A stretch of 64,000 nt of DNA from Amycolatopsis pretoriensis (GCF_900107925.1 NZ_FNUJ01000016.1:62001-126000), one strand, 5' to 3'. Counted from the stretch's first letter, positions 16,062 through 25,440 are shown. Translations and numbers: made by a program. The notes: generated by a model from the letters alone, not told the origin.

Positions 16062-19000
16062 CGGCTCGCCTCCGGTACTCCTCGACCATGGCCGGCAGCG
16101 CGGCGCCGCGCGGGCGGCGCCCCGGCCGGATGTCACAGGTGGCCGCCTTCGACTCCTGGATGTGCACGTTCGGGTCCATCACGATCGACAGCAGGTCGTT
16201 CGCCGCGTCGCCGCGGGTGAGGCCGTTCGGGCCCCAGTGGTAGGGCAGGCCGATCTGGTGGATCGTCCGGCCGCGGACCTTCAGCGGCTTCACGCGCTCG
16301 GTCACGAGCACCCGGGCCTCGATCGCCGTCCGCGCCGAGATGATCGTCGCCCAGCCGCCGTTCTCCAGGCCGCGTTCGGCCGCGAGCGCCGGGGAGACCT
16401 CGCAGAAGAACTCCGGCTGCAGCTCCGACAGGTACGGCAGGGTCCGGCTCATCCCGCCCGCCGTGTGGTGCTCGGTGAGCCGGTAGGTGGTGAACACGTA
16501 CGGGTAGACCTCGCTCCGCGCCGGGTTGTAGGGGTTCGACGGGCTCTCGAGGGTCTGGCGCGTCGGCGACTCCTGCTGGCTGTACAGCGCGTTCTCCACC
16601 GGGCTCTCGAACGGCTCGTAGTGCGTGGGCAGCGGGCCGTCGGCCAGGCCGGCGGGGACGTAGAGCCACGCCTTCCCGTCGGTCTGCATGATGAACGGGT
16701 CACGCCCGCCCAGCGCGTCCTGCGCCTTCGCGCCCTCGGGCGGCTCGTGGTCCGGCGCCTTGGTGGGCTCGAAGTCCGGGACGTCCGGGCCGACCCACTT
16801 GCCCTGTTCGGCGTCCCAGCTGAGCAGCTTCTTCCGCTCGCTCCAGGGTTTGCCGTCCGGGTCGGCGGACGCGCGGTTGTAGAGGATCCGGCGGTTCGCC
16901 GGCCACGCCCAGGCCCAGCCCTTCGCGACCCAGTCCTGCTCGGTGCGCGGCTGCCGGTTGGCGGCCTGGTTCTTCCCGTCCGCGCGGACACCGCAGTAGA
17001 TCCAGCAGCCGCACGCGGTCGAGCCGTCGTCCTTCAGCTGCGTGTAAGCCGAGAGCGGGCCGTCCGGGCCGTGCCCGTTGATCTCGGCGAGCACGGACTC
17101 CGCGCTCGGGTCGTCGGTCGGTCCTTCGACCGGGTAGCTCCAGGTGAGGTCGCGGATCGGCGCGTCGCGCGGGTCGTCGCCGACGCGTTCCCGGATCAGC
17201 CGGCCCAGGTGGTAGTAGAACCACAGGTCGGACCGCGCGTCGCCGGGCGGTTCGACGGCCTTGTGGTGCCACTGCAGCAGGCGCTGGGTGTTGGTGAAGC
17301 TGCCGTCCTTCTCGGTGTGCGCGGCGGCGGGCAGGAAGAAGACCTCGGTGCCGATCTCTTCGGGCTTCAGCTCGCCGGTCTCGACCTCCGGGCCGTCCTT
17401 CCAGAACGTCGCGCTCTCGATCAGCTGCAGGTCGCGGACGACGAGCCAGTCGAGGTTGGCCAGCCCGAGCCGCTGGAACTTGCCGTTGGCCGAGCCGACG
17501 GCCGGGTTCTCCCCGACCAGGAAGTAGCCCTTGCACTCCCCCTCGATCTGCTTCTGCACGGTCGCGTACGTGCCGTGGTCGCCGGTGAGCCGGGGCAGGT
17601 AGTCGAAGCGGAAGTCGTTGCCCGGCTGAGCCGAGTCGCCCCAATACGACTTGAGCAGGCTGACCGCGTAGGAGCGCATGTTGCCCCAGAACCCGGTCTT
17701 GCCCGCGTCGGCCGCGACGAACTCGTCGAGGCTCTGGTGCTGGTGCGCGTGCGGCATCGGGATGTAGCCGGGCAGCAGGTTGAACAGCGTCGGGATGTCG
17801 GTGGAGCCCTGGATGCTGGCGTGGCCCCGCAGTGCGAGGATGCCGCCGCCGGGGCGGCCGATGTTGCCGAGCAGCGTCTGCAGGATCGACGCCGTGCGGA
17901 TGTACTGCGCGCCGACCGTGTGGTGCGTCCAGCCGACCGAGTACACCCACGCCGTCGTCCGGTCGCGGCCGGAATTCGCGGTGACCGCCTCGGCGATCTC
18001 CCGGAACTGTTCGACCGGCAGACCACAGACGTCGGCGACCAGTTCCGGCGTGTAGCGGGCGAAGTGGCGCTTGAGCACCTGGTAGACGCACCGCGGGTGC
18101 TGCAGCGTCTCGTCGGTCTTCGGTTTCGCAGCCACGGCCGCGCCGCCGCTGCCGTAGGTGTCGGCGCGGGCCGTCTGCTGGTGCTCCTCGCCGCCGTGCT
18201 GCGACTCCGAACCCGGCTCGCCCGGCCGCTCGGGGTCGGTGGAGCCGGCCGCGGGCACGGTCGGGGCGCCTTCGTACTCCCACGTCGTCATGTCGTACTG
18301 GCGCTTCTCGGGGTCGTAACCCGAGAAGACGCCGTCGAGGTCTTCGGTGTCCTGGAAGTCCTCACGCAGGATGGCAGCGGCGTTCGTGTAGGCGAGGACG
18401 TACTCCCGGAAGTCCTTCCCTTCGGAGAGGACGTGGTTGATCAGCCCGCCGAGGAACGCGATGTCCGAACCCGCGCGCAACGCCGCGTGGACGTGCGAGA
18501 CCGCGCTGGTGCGGGTGAACCGCGGGTCGACGTGGATGATCTTCGCGCCGCGGGCCTTCGCCTCCATCACCCACTGGAACCCGACCGGGTGGCACTCGGC
18601 CATGTTCGAGCCCTGGATGACGATGCAGTCCGCGTTGGCGAGGTCTTGCTGGAACGTCGTGGCGCCTCCACGACCGAAGGAGGTCCCCAGACCGGGAACC
18701 GTGGCGGAGTGTCAAATACGCGCCTGGTTCTCGATCTGGATCGCGCCGAGCGCGGTGTAGAGCTTCTTCATCAGGTAGTTCTCTTCGTTGTCCAGCGTCG
18801 CGCCGCCCAGGCTGGCGAAGCCGAGCGTGCGGTTGAGCGGACGGCCCTGCTCGTCCTTGTCCTGCCACGTCTCGGCGCGGGTCTTGAGGACCCGGTCGGC
18901 GATCATGTCCATCGCCGTGTCGAGGGGCAGGCGCTCCCAGTCGGTGCCGTAGGGGCGCCGGTAGAGGACCTCGGTGACGCGGCTCGGGCTGGTCACGAGC

Positions 19001-19281
19001 TGCTTGCTGGCGGAACCCTTCGGGCAGAGCCGGCCGCGCGAGATGGGCGAGTCGGGATCGCCTTCGATCTGCGTGACGCGGCCGTCCTTGACGTACACCT
19101 TCTGACCGCAGCCAACGGCGCAGAACGGGCAGATGGACTTGACCACCTTGTCGGCGTCTTCGGTGCGGGCGTGCCATTTCTCCGAACCGTCCGATTTGGC
19201 CGCGGCGGCTCGGGCAGTCCGGTCGGGACCGGTCAGCTGCCGGTACACCGGCCAGCCTTCGATCCACCGACGCACACCCAT
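16054..19281 (-). CDS. fdhA: Formate dehydrogenase alpha subunit, selenocysteine-containing (in-frame UGA read as Sec)
   Basis: A 1075-residue molybdenum/tungsten bis-MGD enzyme oxidising formate to CO2, provided the UGA at 18712-18714 is read as selenocysteine (Sec190). Without readthrough the gene looks like two frames, 230 and 849 codons long. The join is exactly the Fdh active site: NQARI-U-HSATVPGLGTSFGRGG, parallel to NQARV-U-HGPTV in E. coli FdnG. The N-terminus holds the [4Fe-4S] motif CPFCAVGCG ... GRLCPKG. A charged insertion lies near residues 350-400. ATG 19281 (MGVRRWIEGWP) is the likely start; no twin-arginine signal is seen, suggesting a cytoplasmic-side enzyme. The adjacent sel genes support Sec incorporation. 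Confidence 0.93.
18682..18714 (-). promoter_or_regulatory. UGA-Sec codon with bacterial SECIS hairpin in fdhA
   Basis: Read on the minus strand, UGA (18714-18712) is followed after 11 bases by a stem GGTTCCC / GGGGACC (18700-18694 with 18688-18682, one T-G wobble) closing the loop GGTCT. E. coli fdhF has the same 11-base distance and an AGGUCU apical loop. This is the signal bound by SelB. Confidence 0.88.
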
Positions 19282-19360
19282 ACCTGGCACGGTAGTAGCG
19301 ATACCCGCGATTCGCAGGTCCAACCATCGGCTCGACGAGTGACGCATCGCGGCCGGATGC

Positions 19361-19409
19361 CGCGAATGACCCATACGGGGCGTCGGAGGTCCCCAATGAG
19401 TCATTCGCG
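19361..19409. repeat. Dispersed palindromic element, copy A
   Basis: An imperfect inverted repeat: left arm CGCGAATGACCCATACGGGG, spacer CGTCGGAGGT, right arm CCCCAATGAGTCATTCGCG. A second copy with the same architecture and a similar spacer is at 48204-48252. It sits in the 147-base gap between selB and fdhA, where it could also act as a transcript hairpin. Confidence 0.7.
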
Positions 19410-19428
19410 ACGTTTCGGGGCCGGGGAG

Positions 19429-21141
19429 TCAGCTGGTGCGGCGGGTTCCGTCGCCGAGCGGTTCCGTCACGCCCGCCGCGTCGAGGCGTTCCAGCAGCGG
19501 GATCATCACCCGGCGGGTGCTGTCCAGGGCCCGCCGCGCCTCCGACACCGTGAACGGCTGGGGCAGCCCGCGCAGCTCGGCCGCCGCGCGTTCCTCGGCG
19601 TCCGGGCCGAGCACGACCCCCTCCGCGACCGCCGTCAGCCGGCCGAGGCGGACCGCCGCCGCCAGCTCGCGGCGGCCCAGGCCCAGTGCGCGCAGCTCGT
19701 CCGCCTCCGGGGCGCGGAACGGGTGCTCGGCGAGCCGTTTCGCCACCGTTTCCAGGGCCTTCTCGACGGCCGGGGCAAGACCCGCGCCCGGCCGCCGGAC
19801 GAGCCCACCCGCGACCTCGAACCCCGTGCCCGCCAGCAGCGGGCCGACCAGCTCCGGCGCGGGCAGCCCGAGCCGGTGCCGCAGCGCTTCCACCGGCATC
19901 CCCGCGGCCAGGGCGTCCCAGCCCCGCACGATCGTCACGGCCTCGGCGCGCAGCCCGGCGACGCGCGCCGGGTCGGCGAACCAGTCCCCCATCTTCTCGC
20001 CCGTCTCCGGCAGGCCCATCGCCGCGAAGTCCGGCGCCGGCACGAATCCGTTCCGCCGCAGGTAGGTCCCGGCGAGATCCGGGTCCGCCAGCTCCTCGCC
20101 GCGCGCCCGGGCCGCGCCCCGGCGGGCCAACGACGGCGGGCGGACGTCGAGCACGTCGAACCCGGCGGCGATCCGGTGCTCGCCGGGGTCGCGCAGCAGC
20201 CCGCGGTCGCCGACGCGCAGCGGCAGCGCGGCCGCCGTCGTGAGGCGCGCGGTGTCCGTCCCGAGTGGACGGACGCGAACCGGCACCGCCGCCGTGCCGA
20301 AGTGCAGCACCAGGTTCCGGTGGACGTCGGCGGCGCGCAGCCGGACGTCGAACTCGGCCGTCGCGTGCCACCGCCCCGGCGTGAGCAGGACGTCGCCGCG
20401 CCGGACCTCGGTCCGCGCGGTGCCACGCAGGTTCACCGCCACCCGGGCCACCGCCGTCACCCGGTCGTGGGATTTCCCGAGCGCCTGCAGGCCGCGGACC
20501 TTGACCCTCGCGTCGCCGAGCACCAGCTCGTCGCCGACCGCGATCGTGCCCGCCGCGAGGGTGCCCGTGACGACCGTGCCGGCCCCCGAAACGGTGAACG
20601 CGCGGTCGATCCACAGCCGCACGTCGGCGTCCGGTTCGGGGGCCGGCAGGCCGCCGGCCAGGGTGCCGATCGCCGCACGCAGCTCGTCGAAACCCGCGCC
20701 CGTCGTCCCGCTGACCGCGACGCTCGGCACCGCGCCCAGCGACGTCGCCGCGATCTCGCCCAGCGCTTTCGCGGTCGCGGCCGCCGGGTCGGCCCGGTCG
20801 GCCTTGGTGACGACCAGCAGGCCACGCCGGACGCCGAACGCGTCGAGCGCGGCGAGGTGCTCGGCCGACTGCGGCATCCAGCCCTCGTCCGCCGCGACGA
20901 CGAACAGCACCGCCGGTGCGGGTCCGGCGCCCGCGAGCATGTTCGGCACGAACCGCTCGTGACCCGGCACGTCGACGAACGCGACGTCCTCCTCGCCGAT
21001 CCGCGTCCAGGCGAAGCCGAGGTCGATGGTGAGCCCGCGGCGCCGTTCCTCGGCCCACCGGTCGGGTTCCATCCCGGTCAGCCGGCGCACCAGCGTCGAC
21101 TTGCCGTGGTCGACGTGCCCGGCCGTGACGATCACCCGCAT
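19429..21141 (-). CDS. selB: Selenocysteine-specific elongation factor SelB
   Basis: 570-residue GTPase that carries Sec-tRNA-Sec to UGA codons followed by a SECIS. The N-terminal G domain starts MRVIVTAGHVDHGKSTLVRRLTG (P-loop GHVDHGKST), with DVPGHERFV (G3) and TKAD (G4). EF-Tu-like domains 2 and 3 follow, then C-terminal winged helices (about 370-570) that bind the SECIS RNA. ATG 21139-21141 overlaps the selA stop by 10 bases, so selA and selB are translationally coupled. The family partner here is the SECIS in fdhA. Confidence 0.95.
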   Translation of the reverse strand: MRVIVTAGHVDHGKSTLVRRLTGMEPDRWAEERRRGLTIDLGFAWTRIGEEDVAFVDVPGHERFVPNMLAGAGPAPAVLFVVAADEGWMPQSAEHLAALDAFGVRRGLLVVTKADRADPAAATAKALGEIAATSLGAVPSVAVSGTTGAGFDELRAAIGTLAGGLPAPEPDADVRLWIDRAFTVSGAGTVVTGTLAAGTIAVGDELVLGDARVKVRGLQALGKSHDRVTAVARVAVNLRGTARTEVRRGDVLLTPGRWHATAEFDVRLRAADVHRNLVLHFGTAAVPVRVRPLGTDTARLTTAAALPLRVGDRGLLRDPGEHRIAAGFDVLDVRPPSLARRGAARARGEELADPDLAGTYLRRNGFVPAPDFAAMGLPETGEKMGDWFADPARVAGLRAEAVTIVRGWDALAAGMPVEALRHRLGLPAPELVGPLLAGTGFEVAGGLVRRPGAGLAPAVEKALETVAKRLAEHPFRAPEADELRALGLGRRELAAAVRLGRLTAVAEGVVLGPDAEERAAAELRGLPQPFTVSEARRALDSTRRVMIPLLERLDAAGVTEPLGDGTRRTS

Positions 21142-22415
21142 CGGCGGACGGCTTGCCGGACCCGCACGTCTTCTTCCGGCCGCACGGTCCGCAGGTCGAG
21201 CAGGCACCGGTCCCGTTCGACGCGGCCGACGACCGCGGGCTCGCCGGTCCGCAGCGCGACGGCGTACCGGGCGGGCAGGCTCACCGCGACGCTGGGCAGC
21301 TCGACGCCCGGCGCTCCCCCGCCGCCGACGGCCGCGACCGACGAGACGACCCGGGCGTCGACGCCGTCCAGCGCCTGGACCAGGGCTTCGGCGCGCTGCC
21401 GGAGACAGTCGAGGGACACGTCGAGGGCGGCACGAACCGGCGGTTCCGGTCCGCGCAAGGTCGCTTCGAGCGCGGCCAAGGTGAGCTTGTCGACGCGAAG
21501 AGCCCGCGCGGCGGGGTGCCGCCGCAGCCGTTCGACGACGTCGGCGTCCCCGAGCAGGAGGCCGGCCTGCGGGCCGCCGAGGAGCTTGTCGCCGCTGGCC
21601 GTGACGACTGTGGCGCCCGCGCGCAGGGCGGTCGCCGCGTCCGGCTCGTCGGGCAGGATCGGGTGCGGAGCCGGCAACCCGGATCCGATGTCGGCCACGA
21701 CGGGCACGCCGAGCCCGGCCAGCTCGCCGAGCGCCACCTCCGACGTGAAGCCGGTGACGCGGTAGTTCGAGGGGTGCAATTTGAGGACGAACCCGGTGTC
21801 CGGGCCGATCGCCTCGGCGTAGTCGCGGAGTGACGTCCGGTTCGTCGTGCCGACCTCACGCAGCCGGGCGCCGGTGGATTCGAGGAGGTCGGGGATGCGG
21901 AAGCCGTCCCCGATCTCGACCAGCTCGCCGCGGCTGACGACGATCTCGCGGCCCGGGGCCAGGGCGAGCGCGCAGAGCAGCAGGGCGGCGGCGTTGTTGT
22001 TGACGACGTGCACCGCGCCGGCGTCCGGGACGGCCGCGGCGAGCGCCGCGAGGGCACCGCGGCCGCGCCGGGCGCGCTCGCCGGTCGCCAGGTCGAACTC
22101 GACGTCGGTGGCGCCTCCGGCCGCCACGAGCGCGTCCAGCGCGGCCGCGGACAGCGGGGCGCGGCCGAGGTTGGTGTGCACGACGACGCCGGTCGCGTTG
22201 ACCACCGGCCGCAGCGACGCCGCGCTCGCCGGAAGCCGCGCGAGCACGGCGTCGACGACGTCTTCGGCGGCGATTTCCCCGGCCCGCGCGGCCTGCTGGG
22301 CGGCTCGGACGGCCGCTTTGACCAGGTCACGCCCGAGTGTCCCGGCCGCTTTCGCGACGCGGGGCTCGGCCAGGACCGCGTCGGTGCGCGGGATCGCGCG
22401 CCGCGGGTCAGGCAT
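21132..22415 (-). CDS. selA: L-seryl-tRNA(Sec) selenium transferase SelA
   Basis: 427-residue PLP enzyme converting seryl-tRNA-Sec to selenocysteyl-tRNA-Sec using selenophosphate. The N-terminal helical tRNA-binding part begins DPRRAIPRTDAVLAEPRV as in other SelA proteins. Landmarks are NATGVVVHTNLGRAPLS and the PLP lysine K277 in VTASGDKLLGGPQAG. The ATG at 22413-22415 is the only start that keeps the conserved N-terminus. Its A is also the last base of the encoded CCA end of tRNA-Sec, leaving no room for a normal ribosome binding site. Confidence 0.95.
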   Translation of the reverse strand: MPDPRRAIPRTDAVLAEPRVAKAAGTLGRDLVKAAVRAAQQAARAGEIAAEDVVDAVLARLPASAASLRPVVNATGVVVHTNLGRAPLSAAALDALVAAGGATDVEFDLATGERARRGRGALAALAAAVPDAGAVHVVNNNAAALLLCALALAPGREIVVSRGELVEIGDGFRIPDLLESTGARLREVGTTNRTSLRDYAEAIGPDTGFVLKLHPSNYRVTGFTSEVALGELAGLGVPVVADIGSGLPAPHPILPDEPDAATALRAGATVVTASGDKLLGGPQAGLLLGDADVVERLRRHPAARALRVDKLTLAALEATLRGPEPPVRAALDVSLDCLRQRAEALVQALDGVDARVVSSVAAVGGGGAPGVELPSVAVSLPARYAVALRTGEPAVVGRVERDRCLLDLRTVRPEEDVRVRQAVRRCG

Positions 22416-22509
22416 GGCGGAGGCGGACGGGAATCGAACCCGCCAGCGGCAGGACCTGCCGCTCAACGGTTTTGAAGACCGTGCCGGTCACCAGGCCGGA
22501 TACGCCTCC
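22415..22509 (-). tRNA. selC: tRNA-Sec (anticodon UCA)
   Basis: 95 bases on the minus strand including an encoded CCA. The acceptor stem is GGAGGCG (22509-22503) with CGCCTCC (22425-22419). The anticodon loop is CTTCAAA with UCA. The long variable arm GAGCGGCAGG/CCTGCCGC and GGTTCGATTCC T-loop are those of tRNA-Sec. The length equals that of E. coli selC. The 3' A coincides with the first base of selA. Confidence 0.96.
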
Positions 22510-22563
22510 CTGCACCATGGCGACCATCCTGCCAAGGTTGGGGCGGGCGGGCACGATGAAGCG

Positions 22564-23556
22564 GTGGAATACCGACTCACGCAGTACGCGCACGGGGGCG
22601 GCTGTGCGTGCAAGATCCCGCCGGGCGAACTCGAGGAGGCCGTCCGCGGCCTGACCGGGAGCTCGCCCGCCGACCCCGCCGGCGAGCTGCTCGTCGGCCT
22701 CGACACCGGCGACGACGCCGCCGCGGTCCGGATCTCCGGGTCGACCGCGCTGATCGCGACCACGGACTTCTTCACCCCGGTCGTCGACGACGCCTACGAC
22801 TGGGGGCGGATCGCGGCGGCCAACGCGCTGTCCGACGTCTACGCCATGGGCGGCACGCCGGTGGTGGCGGTCAACCTGCTGGGCTGGCCGCGGGAGACGT
22901 TGCCGTTCGAGCTCGCGGGCGAGGTGCTGCGCGGTGGCCTCGACGTCTGCGGCAAGGCCGGCTGCCACCTGGCCGGCGGGCACAGCATCGACGACCCGGA
23001 GCCGAAGTACGGACTGGCCGTCACCGGCGTCGCGGATCCTTCGCGGCTGCTGCGCAACGACGCGGGCCGCGCGGGCGTGCCGCTGACGTTGACCAAGCCG
23101 CTCGGCGTCGGCGTGCTGAACTCGCGGCACAAGGCGACCGGCGAGCGGTTCGCGCAGGCGATCGACGTCATGACGACGTTGAACGACGAGGCGGCCCGCG
23201 CCGCGCTCGCCGCCGGGGCCGTCTGCGCCACGGACGTCACCGGTTTCGGGCTGTTGGGTCACCTCCACAAGCTGGCGCGGGCCAGCGGGGTGACGGCCCG
23301 GCTCGACCCGGCCGCGGTGCCCTACCTCGACGGGGCGCGCGAGGCTCTGCGCGACGGGTATGTCAGCGGCGGCTCGCGCCGGAATCTCGACTGGGTGAGC
23401 CCGCACGTGGACGTGTCCCGGATTTCGCCGGACGAGGCGTTGCTGCTGGCCGACGCGCAGACGTCCGGCGGGCTGCTGGTCGCCGGGGAGCTGCCGGGCC
23501 ACCCGGTGATCGGGGAACTGGTGCCGCGCGGGGAGCACACGATCGTCGCCGGCTGA
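22564..23556 (+). CDS. selD: Selenide, water dikinase (selenophosphate synthetase) SelD
   Basis: 330 residues; makes selenophosphate from selenide and ATP for SelA. The catalytic loop is GGGCACKI with C14 in place of selenocysteine, matching the C17/K20 region of E. coli SelD. Further family motifs are DTGDDAAA, SDVYAMGGTPV and DVTGFGLLGHL. GTG 22564 is the first start in frame after the divergent tRNA-Sec (54-base gap 22510-22563), which must hold both promoters. The frame is open much further upstream, but that part is a shadow of selA. Confidence 0.95.
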   Translation: MEYRLTQYAHGGGCACKIPPGELEEAVRGLTGSSPADPAGELLVGLDTGDDAAAVRISGSTALIATTDFFTPVVDDAYDWGRIAAANALSDVYAMGGTPVVAVNLLGWPRETLPFELAGEVLRGGLDVCGKAGCHLAGGHSIDDPEPKYGLAVTGVADPSRLLRNDAGRAGVPLTLTKPLGVGVLNSRHKATGERFAQAIDVMTTLNDEAARAALAAGAVCATDVTGFGLLGHLHKLARASGVTARLDPAAVPYLDGAREALRDGYVSGGSRRNLDWVSPHVDVSRISPDEALLLADAQTSGGLLVAGELPGHPVIGELVPRGEHTIVAG

Positions 23557-23591
23557 GTTTTCGGGCCGTCCGGGTTGGGTACGCGGGGATC

Positions 23592-23804
23592 ATGCCTGCA
23601 CCGGACCGTTCCAGCCTCGAACAGCACCTGGCCGAGACCGACTACCCGTGCGGCCGCGACGAGCTCCTGCGGCGCGCGGCCGCGGCCGGCGGCGGCGACG
23701 CCGTGCTCGGAACGCTCGGCGGCCTGACAGAAGGCGACCGGTACGAGAACTTCGACGCCGTGTGGGAGGCGGTGTCGGCCAAGCACATCGGCGGAGCGCC
23801 TTAG
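23592..23804 (+). CDS. DUF2795 family protein
   Basis: A 70-residue protein (LEQHLAETDYPCGRDELLRRAAAAGGGDAVLGTLGGLTEGDRYENFDAVWEA is the family pattern: helical DNA-binding-like domain with a central ...DAVLxxLxxLPDxxY...). DUF2795 proteins are small, soluble and of unknown function, abundant in actinobacteria. It starts 35 bases after selD. Its last 4 bases overlap the convergent L12-like gene. Confidence 0.75.
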   Translation: MPAPDRSSLEQHLAETDYPCGRDELLRRAAAAGGGDAVLGTLGGLTEGDRYENFDAVWEAVSAKHIGGAP

Positions 23805-24082
23805 ACGAGGCGCTCCACGGCGTCGCGGGCTTCCTTGAGGTCCGCGCCGGTGTTCTCGCGGTAGACCTTGATGGCTTGGATCTTCTTGCCTTCGCGCACC
23901 AGGGCGGCGACCTCGGCGAGCCCGGGCTCCTCGACGGTCACCCCGAGCTGGGCGACGATGGCGTCCAGCTTCCTTTCCATCCGGTCGAGCCGGCGGCCGA
24001 GCCTGCGTTCGGTGTTCGAGGCCCCCAGCCCGACGACCGTGATGAGCAGGACGATCCCGAGCAGCAGCATCCCGTAGTCCAT
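23801..24082 (-). CDS. Small membrane protein with ribosomal L7/L12 C-terminal-like domain
   Basis: 93 residues: an N-terminal membrane helix (about 3-21), a short charged coiled helix (25-45) and a C-terminal segment GKKIQAIKVYRENTGADLKEARDAVERLV that matches the L7/L12 C-terminal fold (KIxxIKxxRxxTGLGLKEAKxxV). L12-like domains outside the ribosome occur in small actinobacterial proteins whose role is unknown. The ATG start is unambiguous. Confidence 0.8.
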   Translation of the reverse strand: MDYGMLLLGIVLLITVVGLGASNTERRLGRRLDRMERKLDAIVAQLGVTVEEPGLAEVAALVREGKKIQAIKVYRENTGADLKEARDAVERLV

Positions 24083-24138
24083 GGCCGGTCATGCTACGTG
24101 CGCCGAAACTGTCGGTGCTCGCGGTTAAGGTGGCCGGC

Positions 24139-24705
24139 ATGACGACTTTGCCGGATCGCCCCAAGACTGCTTTGCTCGTTGTCGACGTCCAGAACGGCGT
24201 GATGGAGGGGGCTCACGACCGCGCGGCGGTCCTCTCGAACATCGTCACGCTGGTGGAGAAGGCGCGCGGCGGTGGGGTTCCGGTCGTGTGGGTGCAGCAC
24301 ACGAGTGAGGAGCTGCCGCGCGGGAGTTCGGTGTGGGAGTACGTGCCGGAGCTGGTGCCGGATTCGGCGGAACCCCTGGTGCATAAGGAGTACGGGGACT
24401 CGTTCGAGGACACGGAGCTGGAGGCGGTGCTGGCTTCGCTGGCGGTCGGGCGGCTGGTGGTGGCCGGGGCGCAGACGGATGCCTGTATCCGGTCGACGTT
24501 GCACGGGGCGTTCGCCCGGGGGTACGACGCCACTTTGGTGGCGGATGCGCACACGACGGAGGATTTGACGGCGTACGGGGCTCCGGAGCCGGGGGCTGTT
24601 GTCGCGCACACCAATTTGTATTGGGGGTTTCAGACCGCTCCGGGACGGACTGCGGGGACGGTCAAGACCGATGAGGTGGACTTCGGGGTGATGGCTTCGG
24701 CTTGA
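24139..24705 (+). CDS. Isochorismatase-family cysteine hydrolase
   Basis: 188-residue soluble hydrolase with the family triad D16 (VVDVQNG), K83 and C116 (GAQTDACIRST), and the cis-peptide region VVAGAQ. The family includes nicotinamidases and other amidases; the substrate is not clear. The gene uses more T-ending and TTG codons than its neighbours, which may reflect different ancestry. A G-rich tandem repeat begins at its stop codon. Confidence 0.85.
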   Translation: MTTLPDRPKTALLVVDVQNGVMEGAHDRAAVLSNIVTLVEKARGGGVPVVWVQHTSEELPRGSSVWEYVPELVPDSAEPLVHKEYGDSFEDTELEAVLASLAVGRLVVAGAQTDACIRSTLHGAFARGYDATLVADAHTTEDLTAYGAPEPGAVVAHTNLYWGFQTAPGRTAGTVKTDEVDFGVMASA

Positions 24706-24784
24706 GCCGGGGGGCCGGGGGGCCGGGGGGCCGGGGGCCGGGGGCCGGGGGCCGGGGGCCGGGGGCCGGGGGCCGGGGGCCGGG
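24706..24784 (+). repeat. G-rich tandem repeat (GGGGGGCC / GGGGGCC units)
   Basis: Directly after the isochorismatase-like stop codon come three 8-base GGGGGGCC units and then about seven 7-base GGGGGCC units. The plus strand (mRNA sense) has ten runs of five or more G, enough for G-quadruplex structures. Confidence 0.95.
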
Positions 24785-24901
24785 AGAGGTTAGTTGGCGA
24801 GGGGCACCGAAATGCTCGGCTGCGGCCAGCCCACCAACCTGCGGCCGGTCGCTCGGCATCTGCCGAACCGTCCGGCCCACCGCCTGCCGCGCCCGGCGCT
24901 C

Positions 24902-25440
24902 TCACCCCGAGCCCTCGTACCGAGCCGCGATCGCCGCCGCACGATCTCGGAACTTCTCCCGCAGTACCTCCGGCTCGATCGCCTCCACCTCCGCGCACAG
25001 CTGCCACAGCGCCCACTCCGCATGGCGCAGGTCCTGGAACGTCACCTCCAGCAGCAGCCAGCCGTCCCTCTCCGCCACTTCCGCCGCCCACACCGCGACC
25101 GCCATCCCGAGCAGCTCCTCGCGCCGCGCCGGGCTCACCCTCACCGACACCGTCAGGTGCCCATCCGCCAGAAAGCGCGCGCAACGTTCCCGCCAAGCCC
25201 TGACCAAGTCGACGTCACGCGGACGCTCAGCCGGCTCCGCCAACTCCGCAGCCGACAACACCCGCGACAACCGGTAAGTCCGATCCGAACCGGACCTAGT
25301 AGCCAGCAGATAACCCCGCTCGCGGACCGTCACCAACCCGATCGGGTCCACCGCGCGCCACCTGGCTCCTCCCCCGCCGCCGCGTAATGGATCCGCAGCT
25401 TCCGCCCCGCCAGCACCGCGCGCCGGATCTCGCCATCGTC
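24902..25440 (-). pseudogene. Remnant of a WYL-domain transcriptional regulator
   Basis: The C-terminal half of a YafY-type regulator is present: VDPIGLVTVRERGYLLA ... LEVTFQDLRHAEWALWQL ... EVLREKFRDRAAAIAARY. Upstream, IRRAVLAGRKLRIHY is recognisable but in another frame, so a frameshift lies near 25360, and nothing corresponding to the N-terminal winged helix exists further upstream. The stretch 24785-24901 after it holds no gene I can support. The truncation point meets the truncated RidA gene. Confidence 0.72.

Noticed and set aside
18712..19281. Formate dehydrogenase alpha subunit as two separate or broken genes
   Set aside because: The stop is UGA at the exact Sec position, the frame is otherwise continuous, and SECIS, tRNA-Sec and selA/B/D are present.
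15973..21765. A 1930-codon open frame on the plus strand across the formate dehydrogenase and selB genes
   Set aside because: It is the antisense shadow of three well-conserved minus-strand genes; its composition is Arg/Val/Gly/Ala-rich with no domain, as expected from high GC3 on the other strand.
24706..24784. Extension of the isochorismatase-like protein through the repeat, or a Pro-rich protein on the minus strand
   Set aside because: The plus-strand stop codon precedes the repeat, and the minus-strand Pro/Arg reading is a product of the GGGGGCC units.
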